Shown: positions 1-7,094, counted from the first letter of the stretch. The stretch is 8,896 nucleotides of DNA from CF-113 sp035716135 (GCA_035716135.1 DASTKD010000059.1:1-8896); one strand, 5' to 3'. The notes: generated from the sequence alone by a model not told the origin. Translations and numbers: made by a program.

Positions 1-2815
1 AGAGGTTGCCTGTAATGTACTGCGCGCTCGCTGAAAGGAGAGAGAGTTGCTGCATGTCCAGCGTGTCGGTTAACATGAGCATTACTCCGATTCCGCACAG
101 CAGCATCAATGTTCGTTCGGCCCAACCAAAAGCGCGTGTCAACCGAAAGAGAGCGAGCAAGCTGAAAAAGGCGATCAGGATAATCAGAATAAGGCTAAAG
201 TGAATCGTAAAGGACGACCCGGATGAACTGAACGATTCCGGCGATGGCGAGTTGTTGAGATTGATAGAGCTTGCCAGCCATCCACCATTATTGCCGAAGA
301 AGCTTAGCAGCAACAGGCTTATGATGGCGACGCCCAGTACGGTCACACGATCCATGAATTTCAGCAGCCCTTCGACGCGGGGATGGTTTTGTGACAGGTT
401 GAAAAGAGTGCTTGCTGCCGCGATACCTGTCGCCAGAAAGGCAAGGGCCATGGCCGCGTAGCCAACCCCCAGCGATACAAGAGGGGCATAGAGGGCATTG
501 ACGCTTTGCGCCGATGAAGTGAGTGTTGGAGCGTTTTGTAACATACGTTGCCAGAATGCCCATTGAACAGCGCCGCAGCTCAGTGTTACGCTCAAAAGAC
601 CGATGCGGTCTGCCGCGTTGGGTATTCTGGAAGTCGCACCAGTATTCGCCCGTGTAGAGCTATATCGCCCCCGCGCGCGAGCAGGTGTGCGGCGTCGGGA
701 AAAAAAGACCCCGCCGCAAAGCAACACGAGCGCGATTGCCAGGCTGAAGAAAACAACCTGCCCGAATATGGAGAGATGAGGTAAGTTCTCTGTCACCTGT
801 TGTGAATTAGAGGAGAGCATGGAAAAAGGCTCCTCGTTTCCCAGAAAACCCTGCAGCCAGCCAACCCCCAGGCTCACAGCGAAAAGTGGCAGGAGCATGA
901 CCCAGGCCATATGGCCTGGCAGTGGAAAGAAAGCTAAGAAGGCCAGTAGGAGAGGTACAGCCAGCATAAGCAGGTTAATTATGACCAGACCGGGCTGGAA
1001 AGCTGTGGGAAAAGCATGATTCAGCGCATTCAGGCCAAATGTGTATTGTACTGGCACATAAAGCAGACAGAGTATGAAGAGCATAACGCGATCAAATCCC
1101 TTGAATGGTTGTGAGAAGCGTAACAGGGAAATGACCCCTACGGAGACCAGCACGATCAGCGGGACGATATTGAGCGTTACCCCAGGAGATAGAGCAGTAG
1201 CGAATGGACGAAAGGTGGAAGGGAAGAAAATGATTTGCTCCTGCCTGCCAAAAGCGAATTGCATGAGGAAGCACACACCGGCAACTGCTGCTACGCCTGC
1301 ATGACTGAGTCGCGTGAAACCATGCGCGGGTTTGGTACCCTGACTATAGTGTTTGCGTATCACAATAGCGCCGAGGAGCGCTATCGACGTTATCGTAATC
1401 AGGCCAGAGATCATGAGCAGGTTTACTGTGACTGATTGAGCCGAACCATCCGGGGCTGTCTGAAAGGCGGCTGAGGTCAGTAGCGTCAAGAAAGCAATCG
1501 TTACGCAAAAACCACTGCAAAGCATGATATTGCGTGGCACGGGATTATTGAGCTGTCCGCCGATCAGAATAATCGTTACCAGTAATACAAACGCCAGGCC
1601 AAACTCTACCCGCTCGATTGATGCGCCGAAATGGCTATAAATGGTGGTACTCAGCGCGATCGTGCCTGTCAGGATGCTCACGAGCAGCAATAAAAACCGA
1701 GCGCTCCAGATGCCGGTGTTATTGAGTCTCGCTCGTAAAAACAGGTACCGATCGTAGAGGTCGCGTCGTACATCCTCTGACACAGCTACCGCGAGTACCT
1801 TGCTGGCGACTACCATAAGCGGCAGTAGCAAGAGGGCAACCCCGCGTAACAACAGACCAGGCAGCTTTTCCAGCCTCGTTAGAGGGGATCGCCAGCGAGG
1901 CAAAAAACGTGTTCCCGGCTCGGTCTGGTCCGCATAGAAGCCAGAGTAAGAAGCTGCCTGGGCGGCATTCACCTGGTCAGCCAGAATTTGCCGGTAAATA
2001 CGTTCGAGCTGGCGTTTGACCTCTGCCGCGCTATTTGGACGCATATCAGGCGCAATTTGCACCATCTTCAGGATAAGTTCGTGTAGTTCGGCTGATCCGC
2101 CGAGTCGAGAGGATAGCGCCGGTATAAAAACCCTGTTTCGTTCAACATAAGCGGGCAATTGACAGCTCAGGGCATAGTGGAGCGTCACGCTCAGGCTGAA
2201 AAGATCGGAACGCGCATTTGTCTGCGTTACCGCCATCTCAGGAGGTATGTATCCGGGCGTACCGAATATTTCTGTGTCGCTCGTTTGTCCGATCTTAAAA
2301 TTACGCGCAATACCAAAATCAATCAAAAAAAGATGCCCGTCGGGCTGAATCATAATGTTGGCTGGCTTCAGATCACGGAAAATAATCGGGTCGCGTCGCG
2401 TGTGCAGGTGGGTCAACGCATCACAAAGCTGGATCGCATACGCCAGTATCACCAGCATGGGTAATGGTCCCTGCTTGCGCTCTAATTGTCGCAGGAGCGT
2501 TTCTCCCTCGATAAATTGCATGACGAGATAATAGCGTCCCTGCTCCTCAAAGAAATTATAGACGCGCGGCAGATGTTCGTTCTGAGCCAGGCTCAAAAGG
2601 GCAGCTTCACGCTCAAAACGCCTGCGAGCCTGCTCAAGCTGCGCAGTGTTCAGATTGTGCTGTTTCATTTCTTTGATCGCAACGTCGCGATTCGCCATAC
2701 GACTATCACTGGCTTTATAAAGAGTACCCATGCCGCCGCCGCCAATTTTGCATATAATCACATAGCGATTTTGTAATATATCGCCGGGAGACAAGGCTTC
2801 CGGCCCCGTATTCAC
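1..2815 (-). CDS. Ser/Thr protein kinase fused to a large polytopic membrane domain (3' end beyond the window)
   Basis: The frame is open from a GTG at 2815 to the left edge: 938 codons with no stop. Residues about 15-272 form a Hanks-type kinase domain: glycine-rich loop GGGGMG (25-30), ATP-binding K48 in VAIK, helix-C E70, catalytic loop FRDLKPAN with D148, K150 and N153, DFG at 166-168, a GTPGYIPPE activation segment ending at 191-193, D204 and R259. All catalytic residues are present, so it should be active; the HRD histidine is Phe, as in many bacterial kinases. A polar linker follows (about 275-317). From about 318 onward there are roughly 16 hydrophobic stretches, for example 318-345, 372-394, 403-420, 462-486, 610-634, 683-705, 773-801, 824-840 and 871-892, and the last visible one at 902-917. 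Most bacterial kinases of this class have one membrane helix, so this architecture is unusual. The kinase domain should be cytoplasmic. Its substrate and the signal sensed are not visible. The next in-frame ATG is inside the glycine loop, so the GTG start is well supported. Confidence 0.9.
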   Translation of the reverse strand, partial: MNTGPEALSPGDILQNRYVIICKIGGGGMGTLYKASDSRMANRDVAIKEMKQHNLNTAQLEQARRRFEREAALLSLAQNEHLPRVYNFFEEQGRYYLVMQFIEGETLLRQLERKQGPLPMLVILAYAIQLCDALTHLHTRRDPIIFRDLKPANIMIQPDGHLFLIDFGIARNFKIGQTSDTEIFGTPGYIPPEMAVTQTNARSDLFSLSVTLHYALSCQLPAYVERNRVFIPALSSRLGGSAELHELILKMVQIAPDMRPNSAAEVKRQLERIYRQILADQVNAAQAASYSGFYADQTEPGTRFLPRWRSPLTRLEKLPGLLLRGVALLLLPLMVVASKVLAVAVSEDVRRDLYDRYLFLRARLNNTGIWSARFLLLLVSILTGTIALSTTIYSHFGASIERVEFGLAFVLLVTIILIGGQLNNPVPRNIMLCSGFCVTIAFLTLLTSAAFQTAPDGSAQSVTVNLLMISGLITITSIALLGAIVIRKHYSQGTKPAHGFTRLSHAGVAAVAGVCFLMQFAFGRQEQIIFFPSTFRPFATALSPGVTLNIVPLIVLVSVGVISLLRFSQPFKGFDRVMLFILCLLYVPVQYTFGLNALNHAFPTAFQPGLVIINLLMLAVPLLLAFLAFFPLPGHMAWVMLLPLFAVSLGVGWLQGFLGNEEPFSMLSSNSQQVTENLPHLSIFGQVVFFSLAIALVLLCGGVFFSRRRTPARARGRYSSTRANTGATSRIPNAADRIGLLSVTLSCGAVQWAFWQRMLQNAPTLTSSAQSVNALYAPLVSLGVGYAAMALAFLATGIAAASTLFNLSQNHPRVEGLLKFMDRVTVLGVAIISLLLLSFFGNNGGWLASSINLNNSPSPESFSSSGSSFTIHFSLILIILIAFFSLLALFRLTRAFGWAERTLMLLCGIGVMLMLTDTLDMQQLSLLSASAQYITGNL

Positions 2816-2825
2816 CGCTTATTTT

Positions 2826-2833
2826 CCTTCCTT
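2826..2833 (-). promoter_or_regulatory. Ribosome binding site of the kinase gene, fixing its GTG start
   Basis: On the minus strand AAGGAAGG lies 10 bases upstream of GTG at 2815. No ATG in this frame precedes the glycine-rich loop, so this site decides the start. Confidence 0.75.
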
Positions 2834-2853
2834 TTTATTTTACTGCAAGCACT

Positions 2854-2881
2854 ATTATAGCAGAATTCATTAACCTGTTAC
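2854..2881 (-). promoter_or_regulatory. Probable sigma-A promoter of the kinase gene
   Basis: On the minus strand the -10 is a perfect TATAAT (2854-2859) preceded by TGC, an extended -10. A weaker -35, GTAACA (2876-2881, 4 of 6 matches), lies 16 bases upstream. The resulting leader would be about 30 bases and would carry the AAGGAAGG site. The promoter is back-to-back with the one at 2929-2957, so one 187-bp region serves two divergent genes. Confidence 0.6.
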
Positions 2882-2928
2882 ACAGAGAGTGACGAATGTC
2901 TGTCAATCATAAACCTGAGCTAAAATGC

Positions 2929-2957
2929 TTGACACCAGTTTCATAGCGGCGTAAGAT
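2929..2957 (+). promoter_or_regulatory. Probable sigma-A promoter of the 161-residue protein gene
   Basis: A perfect -35 TTGACA (2929-2934) is followed after exactly 17 bases by TAAGAT (2952-2957, 4 of 6 matches to TATAAT). The start codon at 3003 is about 40 bases further on, which fits a short leader. Confidence 0.6.
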
Positions 2958-3002
2958 AAATCCAGATAGCGCCTGAGTCCCTTCCTTGAAGGAGAGTTCT
3001 GT

Positions 3003-3488
3003 ATGTCGTTTCAAATCTGTATCAAAACAGACAAGCCTCTGCCGCAACTCGCTGCGGAGATACGTAGTCTCTTCTCACTGCCTCCATTCAAACAAACCTT
3101 CTTTTCGGGAGAGCCATATTACCAGTTTGAGTTGTTGGGTATGCTCGTCCTCATTCACCACTCCGACGAAGAGGACCGCGACCCCGAAGTGATGCATTAC
3201 CCCTGCTGCTTCGATCTGCAAATGGCGTTTACCGAGCATGAACTTGATACAGACTCAATGGAGTACCGCCTGCAACCCTATTTCGCCCAGTTATTGAGCT
3301 TCCGGCTCGGCCTGGAAACGGCCTTTCACGAAAAGCAAAAAGTAGAGCGTGCCTGGCATATTCGCTATCGCTACTACTCTAAAAACCCGCGCTGGAATCC
3401 CGATATTCTCTACGGCGAACCGGGCTGGCAACCAGCGGTTATCGAAAGCACGTCCAGTCCCTGGCGCACCATGCACCCCGTCTTTTAA
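3003..3488 (+). CDS. Hypothetical protein, 161 residues, soluble
   Basis: I do not recognise the family. The ATG has a good ribosome binding site (AAGGAGAG at 2989-2996, 6-base spacing) and its own promoter, so it is very likely a real gene. The product has no signal peptide and no membrane segment. It begins with alternating hydrophobic residues (MSFQICIKT), as in a beta strand. An acidic patch HHSDEEDRDPE lies at about residues 52-62, followed by a mixed hydrophobic and aromatic middle region. The C-terminal third is basic and rich in Arg, Tyr and Trp, including IRYRYYSKNPRW, and the protein ends in WRTMHPVF. The size and the aromatic, mixed alpha/beta composition recall small immunity-like proteins, but that is a weak impression and no toxin gene is adjacent. 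It is divergent from the kinase and separated by 146 bases from the lipid operon, so no function can be inferred from context. Confidence 0.8.
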   Translation: MSFQICIKTDKPLPQLAAEIRSLFSLPPFKQTFFSGEPYYQFELLGMLVLIHHSDEEDRDPEVMHYPCCFDLQMAFTEHELDTDSMEYRLQPYFAQLLSFRLGLETAFHEKQKVERAWHIRYRYYSKNPRWNPDILYGEPGWQPAVIESTSSPWRTMHPVF

Positions 3489-3511
3489 GCTCCTTTCAGC
3501 GATACCATTGA

Positions 3512-3540
3512 TTGACAGATGCTCAACAGGCTTGTACACT
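3512..3540 (+). promoter_or_regulatory. Probable sigma-A promoter of the maoC-like/fadD-like/R2lox operon
   Basis: A perfect -35 TTGACA (3512-3517) and TACACT (3535-3540, 4 of 6 matches) are separated by 17 bases. This leaves a leader of about 90 bases before the GTG at 3635. I see no terminator between the stop at 3488 and this site, so read-through from the upstream gene is also possible. Confidence 0.55.
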
Positions 3541-3634
3541 TACATAGAAGAAATTTGTGGGGTTGGACAGGGATTGTTTTTTCTGTATTCCAACTGTTGT
3601 TACTGGCTCTTGATTCCTGATATGGAGGCAAAGC

Positions 3635-4081
3635 GTGAGCATTTTAGATACTGTCGTTGGTCAAGAGCTTCCTCCGATGGTCAAACCGCCCATCAGGCAG
3701 GAGCAGTTGAACCGCTATGCGGTAGCATCGGGTGACTCCAATCCCATTCATCTCAATGAAGAGGCCGCGCATCGCGTGGGGCTTGATAGCATCATCGCTC
3801 ATGGTATGCTGAGCATGGCCTTTCTCGGACAATACATTTCTCAGCAGATAACTTCTGATCCGCAGGCGCTGCTCGCCAGTCTCAAAGTGCGTTACGTTGG
3901 TATGGTGCGCCTGGGCGATACGCTCACTTGTCACGGCCTTGTGAAAAATATTACGGTCGCTGGCGGACAAACAACCATCACCATTGAATGCCAGGCGCAA
4001 AACCAGCGTGGCGAGAACGTCACCATTGGCGAAGCCGAAGTTGTCGTTCCTCTAACACAAACGACCGGGGTAAATGCATGA
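3635..4081 (+). CDS. MaoC-like (R)-specific hydratase/dehydratase, single hotdog domain
   Basis: This 148-residue protein is a single-hotdog hydratase 2 (MaoC/PhaJ/HadB) family member. The signature runs from YAVASGDSNPIHLN (28-41) to IAHGML (54-59). D34 and H39 have the same five-residue spacing as the catalytic Asp/His pair of PhaJ-type enoyl-CoA hydratases. The family interconverts (R)-3-hydroxyacyl and trans-2-enoyl thioesters on CoA or ACP. The sequence pattern resembles mycobacterial HadB, the catalytic subunit of the fatty-acid-elongation dehydratase, more than fused eukaryotic forms. The start is GTG at 3635, chosen because GGAGG (3624-3628) lies 6 bases upstream. Its stop overlaps the next gene's start in an ATGA (4078-4081), indicating translational coupling with the acyl-CoA synthetase. 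It probably acts as a cytoplasmic homodimer. CoA versus ACP specificity cannot be told from the sequence. Confidence 0.9.
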   Translation: MSILDTVVGQELPPMVKPPIRQEQLNRYAVASGDSNPIHLNEEAAHRVGLDSIIAHGMLSMAFLGQYISQQITSDPQALLASLKVRYVGMVRLGDTLTCHGLVKNITVAGGQTTITIECQAQNQRGENVTIGEAEVVVPLTQTTGVNA

Positions 4082-5697
4082 CGCAAAATAAACGCAGCAT
4101 GGGACTTGAAGATTTGCGCGTTATGTATGACCTGTCTATTTACAACTGCCTGCATTTCGACCCCTATACCGCCCTGATTTACGAAGATGTGCAACGACAG
4201 GAGATACGCGCCTGTACCAATGTTGAGATTGCCAGAGAAGCCACCCAACTGGCGGCTGGCCTGCGCGCGCTCGGTATCACAAAGGGAGATCGCGTCATCG
4301 TCATGATGCTGAACTGCCCGGAAGTGATCGTTGCTTACCAGGCCATTGCGCGCGCCGGAGCGATAATCATTCCCGTCATGCCCCTGCTCAAAGCGCCGGA
4401 GGTGCATTACATCGCCCAGAACTCCGCCGCCAGAGCCATCATCACCAGCCCTATCCTGCTGCCACTCTTGCGCGCAGCGCTGGCTGATGTTCCTACTATG
4501 CGCTATGTCATTGCGACGGGCAACGAAGGGACGCCATCATCCGAACGTGATTCATCGCTGCCCTACGAGACTTTGCGCTATAAGGATGTGGTAGTACGCG
4601 GTAGCGCGAGCGCGGGCGATTATCTTGATGACCTGCCTGGCGTCGACTTGACGCCAGATGATACCGCCGTCATTCTTTACACATCCGGCACTACCGGCAG
4701 TCCTAAAGGTGTAGAATTAACACATCGCAACGTCATTTCTAACACGGTAGCCGGCAGGGGTGAAAGTACGAATGGCGAGCAGGAGACGAACGTGCAGCTA
4801 GCTATCTTGCCACTGGCGCACGCCTTTGGCCTGACCGTCTCGAACGTTGGCTACCTGAGCGGCACAAAATTTATCATGCACCCGCGCTTTGATACAAACG
4901 CGGTGCTTTCCGCCATTGAACGCCACCATGTCAACGCCTTCGCGGGTGTGCCTGCCATGTTTGTCGCGTTGCTCTATACGCCCGATGCTGAGAAGTACGA
5001 TACGAGCAGCCTGCGCTACTGTGTCAGCGGCTCGGCCCCGTTGCCCCTGGCGATCTTAGAGGGCTTTCAGAAAAAGTTTGGCTGCCAGATACTTGAGGGC
5101 TACGGCCTATCAGAGGCCACGACGGTGTTGACGGGGCATAGCCAGGATATGCCGGTCAAGCCCGGTTCGGTTGGCAAACCCGTTTCTGGCGTTGAGTTGC
5201 ACATTGTCGATGACAACGACCGCGATGTACCGGTGGGCGAAGTTGGCGAAATTATCGCGCGCGGCCCCAATATCATGAAGGGCTACTACAATATGCCCGA
5301 CGCCACCGCGACCACGCTGCGTAACGGCTGGCTGCATACGGGCGATATGGGTCGGTTTGACGAAGATGGCTATCTGTATATCGTTGAACGCAAGAAAGAC
5401 CTCATTATTCGCGGTGGCTTCAATATTTACCCACGCGATGTCGAAGAGGTGCTAAACAGCCACCCGGCGGTGATCGAGTCGGCGGTGATCGGCGTCCCTT
5501 CGGAGCGCATGGGTGAAGAGGTCAAAGCCTTCGTGGTAAAGCGTGGCGAGGTGGATGCCGAAACACTGAAAGCGTATTGTCGTGAAAAGCTGGCGAACTA
5601 CAAAACGCCAGGCGAGCTTGAGTTTCTGGATATTTTGCCGCGCAATGGCGTGGGCAAGATCGACAAAAAGGAGTTGAGGAAACACCATGTCAATTGA
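4078..5697 (+). CDS. AMP-forming acyl-CoA synthetase (fatty acid--CoA ligase, FadD-like)
   Basis: A 539-residue ANL-superfamily adenylating enzyme that activates a carboxylic acid, probably a medium- or long-chain fatty acid, to an acyl-AMP and then to acyl-CoA. Motifs in order: phosphate-binding loop YTSGTTGSPKG (201-211), EGYGLSEAT (340-348), HTGD with D423, hinge and adenine region RKKDLIIRGGFNIYP (438-452), and the C-terminal PRNGVGKID, whose K527 is the catalytic lysine for the adenylation step. Length is normal and nothing is missing. I chose ATG at 4078, which overlaps the upstream stop as ATGA. An in-frame start at 3988 would add 30 arginine-rich residues read from inside the dehydratase gene and is unlikely. 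The gene lies between a hydratase and an R2lox oxidase, and its last 11 bases overlap the R2lox start. Chain length or an aryl substrate cannot be decided from sequence alone. Confidence 0.95.
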   Translation: MTQNKRSMGLEDLRVMYDLSIYNCLHFDPYTALIYEDVQRQEIRACTNVEIAREATQLAAGLRALGITKGDRVIVMMLNCPEVIVAYQAIARAGAIIIPVMPLLKAPEVHYIAQNSAARAIITSPILLPLLRAALADVPTMRYVIATGNEGTPSSERDSSLPYETLRYKDVVVRGSASAGDYLDDLPGVDLTPDDTAVILYTSGTTGSPKGVELTHRNVISNTVAGRGESTNGEQETNVQLAILPLAHAFGLTVSNVGYLSGTKFIMHPRFDTNAVLSAIERHHVNAFAGVPAMFVALLYTPDAEKYDTSSLRYCVSGSAPLPLAILEGFQKKFGCQILEGYGLSEATTVLTGHSQDMPVKPGSVGKPVSGVELHIVDDNDRDVPVGEVGEIIARGPNIMKGYYNMPDATATTLRNGWLHTGDMGRFDEDGYLYIVERKKDLIIRGGFNIYPRDVEEVLNSHPAVIESAVIGVPSERMGEEVKAFVVKRGEVDAETLKAYCREKLANYKTPGELEFLDILPRNGVGKIDKKELRKHHVN

Positions 5698-6640
5698 TAT
5701 GCCCCTTGAGGAAGCCCCTCTGTCACAATTACAACAAACCCCCATCGATAATGTGCTACACATCATCGACGAAGGGCTAGTGTACCTGCCCACTTACCGC
5801 GAATTGTACTATCGCTGGGAACGCCAGCAGTGGAAAGCCCAGGACATCGACTTCAGCGAGGACAGGAAGCAGTGGGAGGCCATGCCCCAGGATGAGCGCA
5901 ATATGCGTATCTACGCGCTGTCCGCCTTCTTTCAGGGCGAAGCATGTGTGACGGATACGCTGGCTCCCTATGTGCTGGCGATGCCCGACGAAGATATGCG
6001 CATCTTCCTCACCACTCAACTTGTTGACGAGGCGCGCCATACCATCTTCTTCGAGCGCTTCTTCCGCGATGTGATGGGTGTCGAAAACGGCAAGATCGAA
6101 GATTCGCTGGCTTTCGCCCGCCAGTACGTCAACGACGACCTGAAGTTCATCCTTATCGATTCGCTCACAGAAGTAGCCGAGCGCATCCGGCGGGAGCCAC
6201 GCAACCTGTCCCATCTTGTTGAGGGTGTTACGCTTTACCATATCGTCGTCGAAGCCACGATGGCACTGGCCGGCCAGCGTAACATGCTGGAGATTTATCG
6301 CACCAACAACCTCTTCCCGGCCTTTCGTGGTGGTTTCACCGCCGTCGCGCGTGACGAATCGCGTCACGTCGTCTTCGGCGTAAAATTCCTGCGCGACATG
6401 ATTCACCGCGACAACGCTTACGCGCAGGTCATAGATACAGCCATCGAGCAATACGCGCCCAGGGCCTTCCGGGGCATTTCGCCCGATCCCGACATGGTGC
6501 AGCGTATTCTCTCAATGGGCGGCGATCCCTGGGTATCGCCGCGCTACGCGATGGATTCGCTGACGAAAAAGCTGCGCGTCATCGGCCTGCGCATCAGCGC
6601 AAAGCTGCCAGAGGTACCGCCGCCACCCGTGGGCGTGTAA
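5687..6640 (+). CDS. R2-like ligand-binding oxidase (R2lox, Mn/Fe), ribonucleotide reductase beta-like
   Basis: A 317-residue ferritin-like four-helix-bundle protein of the class I ribonucleotide reductase R2 superfamily. Likely metal ligands are E85 (FFQGE), E115 and H118 (DEARH), E189 (YHIVVE), and E224 and H227 (DESRH). V88 is three residues after the first Glu, and Y184 is five before E189. These match the Val-Tyr pair that forms the ether cross-link in characterised R2lox proteins. The position of the R2 radical tyrosine, four after the first His, is F122. This marks it as R2lox rather than a true reductase subunit, although homology annotation often names such genes nrdB. No nrdA is nearby. 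R2lox assembles a Mn/Fe centre that activates oxygen and binds a long-chain fatty acid; the physiological reaction is unknown. The start overlaps the acyl-CoA synthetase gene by 11 bases, with TGAGGA (5675-5680) as ribosome binding site. The C-terminus is proline-rich (PEVPPPPVGV). Confidence 0.9.
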   Translation: MSIDMPLEEAPLSQLQQTPIDNVLHIIDEGLVYLPTYRELYYRWERQQWKAQDIDFSEDRKQWEAMPQDERNMRIYALSAFFQGEACVTDTLAPYVLAMPDEDMRIFLTTQLVDEARHTIFFERFFRDVMGVENGKIEDSLAFARQYVNDDLKFILIDSLTEVAERIRREPRNLSHLVEGVTLYHIVVEATMALAGQRNMLEIYRTNNLFPAFRGGFTAVARDESRHVVFGVKFLRDMIHRDNAYAQVIDTAIEQYAPRAFRGISPDPDMVQRILSMGGDPWVSPRYAMDSLTKKLRVIGLRISAKLPEVPPPPVGV

Positions 6641-6654
6641 TTGATATATATATG

Positions 6655-6746
6655 TTTGTAGGGGCGCGATTTATCGCGTCCGCGTTGGGCGGTACCATGT
6701 TGGTCAGTGATGTGTAGGCGGACGCGATTTATCGCGTCCCTACAAA
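6655..6746. repeat. 92-bp palindromic (REP/MITE-like) element with 29-bp inverted ends
   Basis: Two 29-base ends, 6655-6683 and 6718-6746, are inverted copies that match at 26 of 29 positions, with a 34-base non-palindromic middle. Each end is itself a palindrome. The right copy, GGACGCGAT-TT-ATCGCGTCC, has perfect 9-base arms; the left copy has one mismatch. Because of this, 17 identical bases (CGCGATTTATCGCGTCC) also occur as a direct repeat at 6665-6681 and 6723-6739. The element starts TTTGTAGGG and ends CCCTACAAA. There is no ORF inside and no clear target-site duplication beside it. It lies 14 bases after the R2lox stop and could fold into one long or two short hairpins, so it may affect mRNA ends. 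It lacks a U-run and is not a standard terminator. Confidence 0.85.
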
Positions 6747-6768
6747 TGAATAATAAAGGAGCATCGTT

Positions 6769-7047
6769 ATGGTATCCGCCGTCGTGCTTATCAATGTGCA
6801 GCGCGGGCAGGTCAACGAGATTGCCCAGAGCCTGCTGGAAATCGAAGGGGTCGCCGAAGTCTATTCTGTCACCGGCGAATACGACCTGGTGGCCCTGTTG
6901 CGCCTGCACAAATACGAAGACCTGGCCGAAGTCGTTACCGGCCGCATGGTGCAGCTCTCCGGCATCACGAAGACCAATACCCTTATGGCCTTTCAATGCT
7001 ATTCAAAGGCCGATCTGCAACAGGCGTGGGACATTGGGCTGGAATGA
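6769..7047 (+). CDS. Stand-alone Lrp/AsnC-type ligand-binding (RAM) domain protein
   Basis: A 92-residue protein made up entirely of the alpha/beta effector domain found at the C-terminus of Lrp/AsnC regulators. It has a first strand AVVLINVQRG, helix NEIAQSLLEIEGV, the typical turn and strand VYSVTGEYDLVALLRLH (about 32-48), a helix with VVTGRMVQLSGI, and a last strand TNTLMAFQCY. There is no N-terminal helix-turn-helix, so it should not bind DNA alone. In the family, such proteins form dimers or octamers that bind amino acids or other small molecules at subunit interfaces. The start ATG has AAGGAG (6756-6761) at a 7-base spacing. The gene is on the same strand as the lipid operon but separated from it by the palindromic element, so co-transcription is possible but not shown. 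I see no terminator after it. The ligand and any partner are unknown. Confidence 0.88.
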   Translation: MVSAVVLINVQRGQVNEIAQSLLEIEGVAEVYSVTGEYDLVALLRLHKYEDLAEVVTGRMVQLSGITKTNTLMAFQCYSKADLQQAWDIGLE

Positions 7048-7064
7048 CCACGAAAATGCATCAT

Positions 7065-7094
7065 TTGACAGCACGCGCTTGTCTCCTTTATAAT
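7065..7094 (+). promoter_or_regulatory. Consensus sigma-A promoter of the ABC-F gene
   Basis: Both hexamers are perfect: TTGACA (7065-7070) and TATAAT (7089-7094), with an 18-base spacer. Transcription should begin near 7101, giving a leader of about 120 bases before the ABC-F start. No operator-like repeat overlaps it, so control is more likely downstream, in the leader. Confidence 0.8.

Noticed and set aside
2363..2383. Possible inactive kinase because HRD reads FRD
   Set aside because: The catalytic Asp (D148) and the preceding Arg are both present, and replacement of the His by Phe is common in active bacterial kinases.
2159..2776. Two plus-strand open frames (101 and 96 codons)
   Set aside because: They are antisense to the kinase catalytic domain, whose motifs are intact in the minus-strand frame.
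3563..3589. Second possible promoter before the MaoC-like gene (TTGGAC with TGTATT)
   Set aside because: Both hexamers match poorly, and the TTGACA/TACACT pair at 3512-3540 with 17-base spacing is clearly better.
3988..4077. Upstream in-frame start that would add 30 residues to the acyl-CoA synthetase
   Set aside because: The added residues are arginine-rich and are read from inside the dehydratase gene in another frame. ATG 4078 overlaps the upstream stop in the classic ATGA arrangement, and the known fold begins after it.
5777..6451. A 224-codon open frame on the minus strand
   Set aside because: It lies wholly antisense to R2lox, whose metal ligands and motifs are clear. The antisense product matches nothing I recognise; it is a shadow frame.
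6655..6746. CRISPR-like or tRNA-like structure
   Set aside because: There are only two repeat copies and they are inverted, with no further spacers. No cloverleaf, anticodon arm or CCA-type end can be drawn.
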